A stretch of 6,043 nucleotides of DNA from Deltaproteobacteria bacterium. GTDB taxonomy: Bacteria; Desulfobacterota; Binatia; UBA12015. The stretch covers positions 1-6,043 of the forward strand of contig DLYX01000625.1 in the NCBI GenBank assembly GCA_003447545.1, in the 5' to 3' direction. Of this stretch, positions 1 through 5,381 are shown in pieces. The translations under genes and the position numbers were made by a program. Numbering within the stretch: the stretch's first letter is position 1; each line of letters opens with the position of its first letter. Below the pieces are notes generated by a model. It saw only the letters and a program-made list of their open reading frames with translations. It searched no databases and had not been told where the DNA came from.

Positions 1-1
1 G

Positions 2-1255
2 ACCGAGTGGGACGGATCAAACGTGAAGATTTCGGTCAACGGAGGCACCTGGAGCCTGATTCCCGGCTCCGCCTTCAGCTTCAACTCCTACAACTCGACG
101 CTCAAGACCAGCGACAACCCGAATACCGGCGAGCCCGCATTCTCGGGTACCGATGGCGGGTCCAATGGGGGCAGCTGGGGACAATCACAGATCAGTCTGG
201 CGAGCCTCGCCAATCCGGGCGACACCATCGCCTTGCGCTTTGAGCTGGGCACCGACGGCTGTAACGGCATCATCGGTTGGTATGTCGACGACCTGCGGGT
301 CTTTGCCTGCGAAGGGGGCGTTGCCCCCACGCCGACGCCACAGCCGACCGAAACACCGGCACCCACAGAAACGCCTGAGCCCACCGAAACCCCGGCACCG
401 ACGGAAACGCCCGGGCCGACCGAGACCCCGGAGCCAAGTCCGAAACCCACAGAAACACCGGCACCCACGCCTGCAGGACTCTGTAGCCAGCCAGAATCGG
501 CCATTCCGGACGCTGGCGGCATCTTGTCCGACAGCATCAATCTGCCCCCATCGGGCACAATTGCCGATCTGAACCTGTCGGTTTCGATTACCCATAGCTG
601 GGTCGGCGACCTTCAGGTGACCCTCACACATGAGGAGTCGGGCACCAGCGTGATCCTCGTAGATCGACCCGGCAATCCGGGTGCGAGCGATTGGGGCTGT
701 GCGGGAAATGATATCGAAGCGATCCTCGACGACGAAGCCTCCGCGGCTGTCGAGGATGAATGCAGCAATGCGACGCCCACCATCGCGGGCACCTTCGTCC
801 CCAACAACCCCTTGTCCGGATTTGATGGGCAAAACCTGGGCGGCGAGTGGACTCTGGCGGTGAGCGATGCTGCTGCTGGCGATACCGGCACTCTCGACCT
901 CTGGTGTCTGCAACCTACCGAGGCGCCCCCGGCAACACCCACGCCGACGCCAACACCTGTGCCGACGCCAACACCGACGGCAACAGCGGAACCCACCCCG
1001 GAGCCAGTATGCGGCAACGGCACGGTCGAAGCGGGCGAGCAATGTGATGATGGCGCGGAAAACGGCAACACCTGCTGTCAGAGTGACTGCCAGTTCAAGC
1101 CCGACGGCCCGGCCAGCTGCGATGGGAACACCTGCACGATCGACACCTGCACCGCGGGTGAATGCTCAACGGACGGTTGCCAGACCGGCGACGCCTGCGG
1201 GGTATGCGGCGGTACTTGTTCGACGGCGGGGGGCTCATGTGAGTGCGCCTTCTGA
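2..1255 (+). CDS. Secreted modular protein, 3' part: MAM-like segment, P-like domain, Cys-rich CGNG/CDDG module (5' partial)
   Basis: The reading frame is open from the first complete codon (position 2), so the gene starts upstream; the GTG at 23 lies inside a conserved fold (TEWDGSNVKISVNGG) and is not a convincing start. About 2-320 encodes a jelly-roll/MAM-like segment ending GWYVDDLRVFAC, a pattern common at the C-terminal side of secreted metallopeptidases. A Thr/Pro/Glu linker follows (about 321-475). About 476-915 resembles the proprotein-convertase P domain (HSWVGDLQVTL, FDGQNLGGEWTLAVSD, GDTGTLDLWCL). A second Thr/Pro linker (about 921-1007) leads to a module with 15 cysteines in about 80 residues, beginning CGNGTVEAGEQCDDG as in myxobacterial DUF4215-type repeats. 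The protein ends GGSCECAF with no C-terminal membrane anchor or sorting motif. Inference: an extracellular enzyme, perhaps a peptidase, whose catalytic domain lies upstream; alternatively a non-enzymatic adhesin. Export cannot be verified because the N-terminus is missing. Confidence 0.85.
   Translation, partial: TEWDGSNVKISVNGGTWSLIPGSAFSFNSYNSTLKTSDNPNTGEPAFSGTDGGSNGGSWGQSQISLASLANPGDTIALRFELGTDGCNGIIGWYVDDLRVFACEGGVAPTPTPQPTETPAPTETPEPTETPAPTETPGPTETPEPSPKPTETPAPTPAGLCSQPESAIPDAGGILSDSINLPPSGTIADLNLSVSITHSWVGDLQVTLTHEESGTSVILVDRPGNPGASDWGCAGNDIEAILDDEASAAVEDECSNATPTIAGTFVPNNPLSGFDGQNLGGEWTLAVSDAAAGDTGTLDLWCLQPTEAPPATPTPTPTPVPTPTPTATAEPTPEPVCGNGTVEAGEQCDDGAENGNTCCQSDCQFKPDGPASCDGNTCTIDTCTAGECSTDGCQTGDACGVCGGTCSTAGGSCECAF
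347..466 (+). repeat. Degenerate 18-bp tandem repeats encoding TETPxP linker
   Basis: Five consecutive 18-bp units (347-364, 365-382, 383-400, 401-418, 419-436) encode TETPAP, TETPEP, TETPAP, TETPGP and TETPEP. After a 12-bp interruption encoding SPKP (437-448) comes a sixth unit, 449-466 (TETPAP). Third codon positions vary between units (aca/acc/acg, gaa/gag, ccg/cct/ccc) while the peptide is kept. This points to an old array maintained for its protein sequence rather than a fresh slippage expansion. The peptide is an extended interdomain linker between the MAM-like segment and the P-like domain. Confidence 0.85.
921..1007 (+). repeat. Second Thr/Pro-rich linker with short direct repeats
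   Basis: This stretch encodes an alternating Pro-Thr linker (PTPTPTPVPTPTPT) followed by a short Ala/Glu/Pro part. It contains an exact 15-bp direct repeat, gccgacgccaacacc, at 943-957 and 961-975. It joins the P-like domain to the C-terminal Cys-rich module. Its composition differs from the first linker: it lacks the regular Glu residues. Confidence 0.75.
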
Positions 1256-1292
1256 GGTTGTGAGATACCTCCAGCCCGATCGGACATAGAAC

Positions 1293-2177
1293 GTGCTCAC
1301 GCGCTTTGAGCTTCCTTTTTTCGGCACGATCGCCAGCCACGACCTGCTCGTAGGACTGGCCATCGTGATTTGCGTCGGCCTCGGCCTGCGCTGGACCATC
1401 GTCCGCGAGCAACTCCCCCCGGGACGAGTCCTGATCGCCATCTTTTTGATGATGGTGATTGTGCTCGCCGGGGGGCGCCTGCATTTCGCCATCACCAAAT
1501 GGCATTTCTTTGCCGCCGACCCCACAAAGCTCTTTCGCCTGAGCAGCGGCGGCCTCCATGCACCGGGTGCGATCGCCGGCCTCACGATCGGCGGCTGGTT
1601 CGTCCTGCGGGCCTTGCGCCTGCCGATCGGCCGCTTTGTCGATGGTCTCGCACCAACCGTCGGTATCGGTATCGCCCTGGCCCGCTTTGGCTGCTTCCTC
1701 AATGGATGCTGCTACGGCGAGATCTGCGACCTCCCCTGGGGCATCTCCCTGCCTTCGGACAGCTATACCTACCATGCGCAGATCGAAGCCGGTGTTCTGG
1801 ACCGAGGCGCCCCGCACTCTCATCCCGTCCACCCGCTGCCGCTTTACTTTGCCGGGGTCGGCCTGCTGATCTCGGCGATTCTTCTCTGGAGGCGTCCCCA
1901 CCGGCGCTACGAGGGCGAGCTTGGCGTGATTCTGCTCTTTCTCTTCTCCGCCTCGAGCACGATTCTGGAATTCTGGCGCGCCGAGCACGCCTACCGCATC
2001 TATTGGGGCCCGCTCCCCCAGCTCTTTTGGGTCAGCCTCGCCATGACCGTGGCGGCCGGGATCCTCGGTTTTCGACTGAATCGCTCGGCGCTCGACGAAA
2101 GCAACGACCACCTCGGGGACCGCAGGGATCCGCCCCCCGGCCCGGCCGGATTGAATTCACCCGAGGCTCAGAAATAG
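1293..2177 (+). CDS. Lgt-family (prolipoprotein diacylglyceryl transferase-like) membrane protein
   Basis: 294 residues, close to E. coli Lgt in length (about 290), with multiple hydrophobic helices. Canonical Lgt moves a diacylglyceryl group from phosphatidylglycerol to the lipobox cysteine of prelipoproteins in the inner membrane. Family marks are GGRLHF (60-65), GGLHAPGAIAG with H89 matching E. coli H103, ARFGCFLNGCCYG (130-142) with R131 matching R143, HPVHPLPLY (177-185) and EFWR (226-229) matching E243 and R246. Odd points: by my recalled alignment E. coli Y26 is H16, N146 is C134, Y235 is F218 and essential R239 is S222. Three cysteines (134, 139, 140) crowd the signature. The GTG start at 1293 is forced: an in-frame stop lies at 1287-1289 and the next Met is deep inside a helix. 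No clear ribosome binding site is visible. The C-terminal 30 residues are hydrophilic, and the gene's end overlaps the convergent prenyltransferase gene. Family is secure; catalytic competence is not. Confidence 0.88.
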   Translation: MLTRFELPFFGTIASHDLLVGLAIVICVGLGLRWTIVREQLPPGRVLIAIFLMMVIVLAGGRLHFAITKWHFFAADPTKLFRLSSGGLHAPGAIAGLTIGGWFVLRALRLPIGRFVDGLAPTVGIGIALARFGCFLNGCCYGEICDLPWGISLPSDSYTYHAQIEAGVLDRGAPHSHPVHPLPLYFAGVGLLISAILLWRRPHRRYEGELGVILLFLFSASSTILEFWRAEHAYRIYWGPLPQLFWVSLAMTVAAGILGFRLNRSALDESNDHLGDRRDPPPGPAGLNSPEAQK

Positions 2178-3155
2178 ATCACCGAGAAGACCTGCCACAA
2201 ACAGCAACCCGAAACGACGGTTGAACCAGAACACCACGGCGACAAAATAAAGCGGCCAGATCCCGGGGGGCAGATCTTCCGGCTCTTCAGCAGGCCGCGG
2301 ATGCGCGTAGATCTGACGAACCCGCTGAATCGATGGTGCTGCGAGAAAACAGAGAAGCATCGGCCATTGAAAATAGCCGCTCAGGACCAGGGCGCCAACG
2401 ATCACGAATTGCAATACCAGCATGGCCACCACGGCACGACGGGATTGCCTCTCGCCCAGAAGGACCGGCAAGGTCCGAATCCCCTTGGCGGCATCCAGAT
2501 CGAGCTTGTCGATATGCTTACCGAACAGCACAGCCGTCGGGCCCAGCCCGTACGCGACGCTCGCCCACGCCACTTCCGCACTCCATTGCCCCGTCACCAC
2601 ATAATAAGTCCCGCCCACCATCAGCGGCCCCCATACCGCCAGGACAGCAGGCTCGCCGAGGCCGATATATTTCAGAGGCCAGGTGTAGAAAAGGACAAAA
2701 AAAGCGCCCGCGGCCAACAGCCAGAGAACGCCTTCCCCCCGGGTCATCACCAGCCACACGCCGATCAGCAACGCGGCAGCACCGGTAATGGCGGCATAGC
2801 CCATCAGTCCCCGCACCGAGAGGAATCCGGCCTGAACCGTCTGCGGCCCGTATTGGGTCCGGAAATAATTCCCCTCGTCGACGCCCTTCCAATAGTCGGT
2901 CAGGTCGTTGATGAGATTATTGGTTGCGTGGGCGAGGCACAGGCCGAGAACACACAGCAGGAAGGGCTCCCAGGAAAAAAGTCCCGCCTTGGCCGCCAGC
3001 AGTCCACCGAACGCCGCCGAGACGAAGGTCATCACCAGAACAGCGGCGCGGGACGCGATCAACCAACGAGAGACGAGATCGAGATCATCCCATTCAGCCT
3101 TGTCGATTCGGGGCATGACGCTCAGGGCCTGCCCCCACATCTTGAAGTTTGGCAT
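2157..3155 (-). CDS. UbiA-superfamily prenyltransferase, MenA-like
   Basis: 332 residues from the ATG at 3155, an integral membrane protein of roughly eight or nine hydrophobic segments. UbiA enzymes join a polyprenyl diphosphate to an aromatic or other acceptor; MenA makes demethylmenaquinone from DHNA. The first Asp-rich motif is NDLTDYWKGVD (83-93), followed by GPQTVQAGFLS (103-113), which resembles the G...Q.G.... stretch of MenA. FYTWPLKY (156-163) matches the conserved YxxxK region. The second motif, KHIDKLDLDAAKGIRTLP (213-230), supplies D216, D219 and D221. Measured back from the glycine, its first Asp is one residue off the usual DxxxD spacing and a Lys sits in its place. The N-terminal 35 residues (MPRIDKAEWDDLDLVSRWLI) are soluble and probably cytosolic. 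A TTG lies directly upstream at 3158, but the ribosome binding site spacing favours the ATG. It is the second gene of an operon after the MFS gene. The acceptor substrate cannot be told from sequence; menaquinone synthesis is only one option. Confidence 0.87.
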   Translation of the reverse strand: MPNFKMWGQALSVMPRIDKAEWDDLDLVSRWLIASRAAVLVMTFVSAAFGGLLAAKAGLFSWEPFLLCVLGLCLAHATNNLINDLTDYWKGVDEGNYFRTQYGPQTVQAGFLSVRGLMGYAAITGAAALLIGVWLVMTRGEGVLWLLAAGAFFVLFYTWPLKYIGLGEPAVLAVWGPLMVGGTYYVVTGQWSAEVAWASVAYGLGPTAVLFGKHIDKLDLDAAKGIRTLPVLLGERQSRRAVVAMLVLQFVIVGALVLSGYFQWPMLLCFLAAPSIQRVRQIYAHPRPAEEPEDLPPGIWPLYFVAVVFWFNRRFGLLFVAGLLGDLFLSLG

Positions 3156-3161
3156 CAATCG

Positions 3162-3168
3162 CTCTTCC
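3162..3168 (-). promoter_or_regulatory. Ribosome binding site of the UbiA-family gene
   Basis: On the minus strand GGAAGAG lies 6 nt before the ATG at 3155 but only 3 nt before the TTG at 3158, so it selects the ATG. It sits inside the 18-nt gap after the MFS stop (3174-3176), which suits translational coupling of the two genes. Confidence 0.6.
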
Positions 3169-3173
3169 CGGCC

Positions 3174-4478
3174 TCAGCCGTCCAGTTGTTCCTGAGCGCT
3201 CAAATCCTTTTTCAGGGTGCGCGCCGAAAGCATATAATGAACCGTGGACCACAGCGCCCCGATACTGGTCGTCCAGACCAGAGCATACCGGACACTTTCC
3301 ACGCCGTATTCCGGAGAAAATGTATCCGAAAGCCAGCCGACAAACTGCGGACCCAAGCCTAGACCAATCAGGTTCAGAACCAGCAGCAGGACGGCCGAGG
3401 CTTGCGATCGCCAACGTGCCGGCACCATCGTCTGGGTCAGGGCGAAGGTAGGGCCGAGGTACGTGCTACCCAGCAGCGCCGGCAGAAGGCTCCAGCCGAT
3501 CGCGGTCCAGGCTCCGTCCGACATATAGAAGAGGTACATGAAGGGCACGCTCAACCCGGTGGTCAGAGCGGGAAACCAGGTGTACCAGCGCACGTCCCGC
3601 TTCGAGAGACGATCCGTGATCGCGCCACCCAGATAGGTTCCTGCGACGCCGGCCGTCAGAGCCACAGCAGCCAGAACATAACCAAGTTCGGAGCGAGAGA
3701 ATCCATGGACACGCTCGAGAAACGCCGGATTGAAGGAACCCGCACCGTAGCCGATGAAGGCATGAAGCGCCCCGGCAAAAGCCAGATGTAAAAAAGACCG
3801 CCGTGCCATCAAGAATCGCGCAACATCACCAATGGGCTCGCGCCGCACCGGCTCCTGTTGTGACTCCCAGTAGCCTCGGGTCGGATTCTTGAGAGTGAGC
3901 CGCACGATCGCGGCCAAGAATATGCCCGGAAACCCGACGACAAAAAAAGCCGCCCGCCAACTCATATTCTCGGCGACCCATCCTCCGGTCGCATATCCGA
4001 TGGCACTACCGATCGGGATACCGAGGGCATAGATCGCCAGCGCCGTCGCGCGCTTGGAAACGGGAAAGAAATCCGCCAGCATCGAGTGCGCCGGTGGACT
4101 GCAACCAGCCTCGCCAATGCCGACCCCGACCCGGGCCAGCGCCAGCATCGTGAAAGAGCGAGCAAAGCCCTGCAATGCGGTCATTGCGCTCCAGAAAAAG
4201 AGCGCGATCGCAATCAGATTCCGTCGCGAACCCCGGTCCGACCAGCGGGCGATCGGGATCCCGAGGGTCGAATAGAAGATGGCGAAAGACGTGCCGGAGA
4301 AAAACCCCAGCTGGGTATCACTGAGGTTCAGATCTTCCTTGATCGACTGGAGGAGGATCGCCACGATTTGCCGATCGATGAAATTGAAGATGTAGACGAT
4401 CAGCAGGAGCGCGAGTGCATATTGGGTATAAGCCTTCGAAAACTCGCCTTCGCGCTCATTCGTTGGTTCGTCTGCCAT
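3174..4478 (-). CDS. MFS transporter, Spinster-like
   Basis: 434 residues with the twelve-helix layout of the major facilitator superfamily. N-terminal half: YIFNFIDRQIVA (29-40) with D35 and R36 in helix 1, the loop 2-3 signature GIPIARWSDRGSRR (73-86), then ARVGVGIGEAGCSPPAHS (115-132) with R116 and E123 in helix 4, and DFFP (136-139). The combination of an FxDR helix 1 with GxGEAxxxPxxxS is typical of the Spinster (Spns) subgroup, whose animal members move lysophospholipids and sphingosine-1-phosphate and which has many bacterial homologues of unknown substrate. The second half shows the parallel element GGAITDRLSKRD. The ATG at 4478 has an AAGGA 9 nt upstream. It is the first gene of a minus-strand operon with the UbiA gene 18 nt downstream, so a lipid-like or isoprenoid-linked substrate is a reasonable but unproved guess. 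A general anion or sugar-acid carrier is the main alternative. Confidence 0.88.
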   Translation of the reverse strand: MADEPTNEREGEFSKAYTQYALALLLIVYIFNFIDRQIVAILLQSIKEDLNLSDTQLGFFSGTSFAIFYSTLGIPIARWSDRGSRRNLIAIALFFWSAMTALQGFARSFTMLALARVGVGIGEAGCSPPAHSMLADFFPVSKRATALAIYALGIPIGSAIGYATGGWVAENMSWRAAFFVVGFPGIFLAAIVRLTLKNPTRGYWESQQEPVRREPIGDVARFLMARRSFLHLAFAGALHAFIGYGAGSFNPAFLERVHGFSRSELGYVLAAVALTAGVAGTYLGGAITDRLSKRDVRWYTWFPALTTGLSVPFMYLFYMSDGAWTAIGWSLLPALLGSTYLGPTFALTQTMVPARWRSQASAVLLLVLNLIGLGLGPQFVGWLSDTFSPEYGVESVRYALVWTTSIGALWSTVHYMLSARTLKKDLSAQEQLDG

Positions 4479-4487
4479 GGACAGCGA

Positions 4488-4492
4488 TCCTT
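4488..4492 (-). promoter_or_regulatory. Ribosome binding site of the MFS gene
   Basis: AAGGA on the minus strand, 9 nt before the ATG at 4478. It supports that start and the 14-residue hydrophilic N-terminus before helix 1. Confidence 0.5.
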
Positions 4493-4599
4493 CAGCAACC
4501 AGCCCGCAAGTTCAAACGAGAAGCGTCGCTCTGCCTGAAATTCTCTGCAATACCTCGCCCGGCTGCTCTATTTGCCCGATTTGCGTGCTGGTGAATTTT

Positions 4600-4617
4600 T
4601 CTGCTTCACAGAGCAGA
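4600..4617 (+). other. Short inverted repeat in the leader of the DUF5993-like gene
   Basis: TCTGCT (4600-4605) is the reverse complement of AGCAGA (4612-4617), with a 6-nt loop. It lies 9 nt before the AGGAG of the downstream gene. There is no T-run after it, so it is not an intrinsic terminator. It could be a leader hairpin, a protein-binding site or chance; a 6-bp stem is weak evidence. Confidence 0.25.
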
Positions 4618-4626
4618 GAGGAACGC

Positions 4627-4631
4627 AGGAG
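4627..4631 (+). promoter_or_regulatory. Ribosome binding site of the DUF5993-like gene
   Basis: AGGAG, 10 nt before the ATG at 4642 and 13 nt before the adjacent ATG at 4645. It favours 4642 and argues against the upstream in-frame ATG at 4477, which has no such signal at a usable distance. Confidence 0.6.
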
Positions 4632-4641
4632 AATTGAACCC

Positions 4642-4797
4642 ATGATGGCAGGAATTTTTCTTTTGCAGGCGATCGCGATCGGACTCGCCTGGCGTGGCGA
4701 CCGGACCACCGCCGCCGGCCTTGGGCTGGGCAGTATCGTCCTCGCCATCCTTTTATTTTCGCACCACGCCAGCAGCGAACTCGGCCTCTCCTTCTGA
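4642..4797 (+). CDS. Small two-helix membrane protein, DUF5993-like, partner of the DsbB-type gene
   Basis: 51 residues. Two hydrophobic segments (about 3-16 and 25-40) are split by a short basic turn, AWRGDR (16-21), and followed by SHHASSELGLSF (40-51). From memory, DUF5993 proteins are about 50-60 residues with this pattern (a WRG-type turn, then FxHH and a short L-rich tail) and are often found just upstream of DsbB-like genes. The function of the family is unknown to me; a small subunit or stabiliser of the DsbB protein is an inference from co-occurrence. The stop (4795-4797) is one base before the ATG of the downstream gene, so the two are surely co-transcribed and probably translationally coupled. 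The frame is open back to an ATG at 4477, but the extra 55 residues are not typical of the family and the AGGAG site supports 4642. Confidence 0.75.
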   Translation: MMAGIFLLQAIAIGLAWRGDRTTAAGLGLGSIVLAILLFSHHASSELGLSF

Positions 4798-4798
4798 A

Positions 4799-5350
4799 AT
4801 GATGTCGATTTCCTTCGCGCGCAACCTGAATGCCATCGCGGCAATCCTGCTCTGCGGCGTGCTTGGCGGCGCATTCGCTGCGCAATTTATCGGGCAGGAG
4901 ATGCCCTGCCCTCTCTGTCTCCTGCAGCGCATCGCCATGCTCGGCGTCGCGACTGGTGCTCTGATCAACGTACGATTCGGCCCCTCCACCGGAGGCTACG
5001 GCGTATCCTTGCTGAGCGCGTTGTTCGGCGCCTGCGTGTCGGCCAGCCAGATCCTTCTGCATATCCTGCCGGGCGACCCCGGCTACGGCGTTCCCGTTTT
5101 CGGGATGCAGCTCTATACGTGGGCGTTGGTGGTCTTTCTGATCACCCTGCTTCTGGGGTCAGCGATGCTGCTGCCGGCCTCCCAATTTCGCGAACCTCCA
5201 AGACCTCGGCCGCTCTCCAGTCTGCACAAACTGGCTTTTTTTCTGGTCCTCGTGATCGCTGCGGGAAACGCTCTGGCCACCTTTGCCGAATGTGGTCCGG
5301 GCATCTGTCCGGCCAACCCGGCGAGCTACCGACTTCTTGACAACTCTTGA
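4799..5350 (+). CDS. DsbB-family disulfide bond formation protein, variant lacking loop-2 cysteines
   Basis: 183 residues; membrane protein with helices near 10-30, 42-58, 68-90, 104-125 and 144-162. DsbB re-oxidises periplasmic thiol oxidases such as DsbA and passes electrons to quinone. The first redox pair is clear: MPCPLCLLQR (35-44), with C37 and C40 as the CxxC and R44 at the place of the quinone-contacting R48 of E. coli. The second pair of classical DsbB (C104/C130, periplasmic loop 2) is missing: the equivalent loop, HILPGDPGYGVPVFGMQLYTW, has no cysteine. A different pair, C165 and C170 (AECGPGICPANP), follows the last helix. C79 is a lone cysteine in a helix. This layout, with a small DUF5993-like gene immediately upstream, matches a DsbB subfamily I recall from other proteobacteria. 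Two ATGs (4799 and 4802) are possible starts; no separate ribosome binding site is obvious, fitting coupling to the upstream stop. No dedicated DsbA-like gene is in view. Confidence 0.87.
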   Translation: MMSISFARNLNAIAAILLCGVLGGAFAAQFIGQEMPCPLCLLQRIAMLGVATGALINVRFGPSTGGYGVSLLSALFGACVSASQILLHILPGDPGYGVPVFGMQLYTWALVVFLITLLLGSAMLLPASQFREPPRPRPLSSLHKLAFFLVLVIAAGNALATFAECGPGICPANPASYRLLDNS

Positions 5351-5381
5351 TGCGGCCCCGCGGACGAACGCGAGCGATTCA

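Larger units (their letters stand above)
4479..4641. promoter_or_regulatory. Divergent intergenic region between the MFS and DUF5993-dsbB operons
   Basis: These 163 bp separate two operons that diverge, so promoters for both should lie here. I could not identify a convincing -35/-10 pair on either strand; short AT-richer stretches occur around 4568-4600. It also holds the two ribosome binding sites and a small inverted repeat at 4600-4617. No clear operator or riboswitch was seen. Confidence 0.45.

Noticed and set aside
185..1042. Long minus-strand open frame of 285 codons opposite the secreted protein gene, plus a Val/Gly-repeat frame at 88-558
   Set aside because: These are shadows of the Thr/Pro-rich coding strand in GC-rich DNA; their translations are Arg/Gly- or Val/Gly-rich low complexity with no domain.
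1095..2111. 338-codon minus-strand open frame opposite the Lgt-like gene
   Set aside because: The plus strand encodes recognisable Lgt motifs and membrane helices; the opposite frame has no motif and unnatural composition.
3156..3158. TTG start for the UbiA-family gene
   Set aside because: The adjacent ATG at 3155 has the better ribosome binding site spacing (6 nt against 3 nt).
2301..3362. 353-codon plus-strand open frame
   Set aside because: It lies opposite the clearly coding UbiA and MFS genes; its translation is hydrophilic, Gln/Arg/Pro-rich and matches no family I know.
4477..4641. Longer form of the DUF5993-like protein starting at the ATG at 4477, with a Cys-containing N-terminus (CSICPIC)
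   Set aside because: The ATG overlaps the opposite-strand start codon of the MFS gene in the palindrome CCATGG, has no ribosome binding site I can see, and adds 55 residues not typical of the family. AGGAG at 4627 supports the start at 4642.
5351..5381. Possible bidirectional terminator between the convergent DsbB-type and nuclease genes (GCGGCCCCGC near 5352)
   Set aside because: The stem is only 4 bp with a 2-nt loop and there is no T-run, so it is not a believable terminator.
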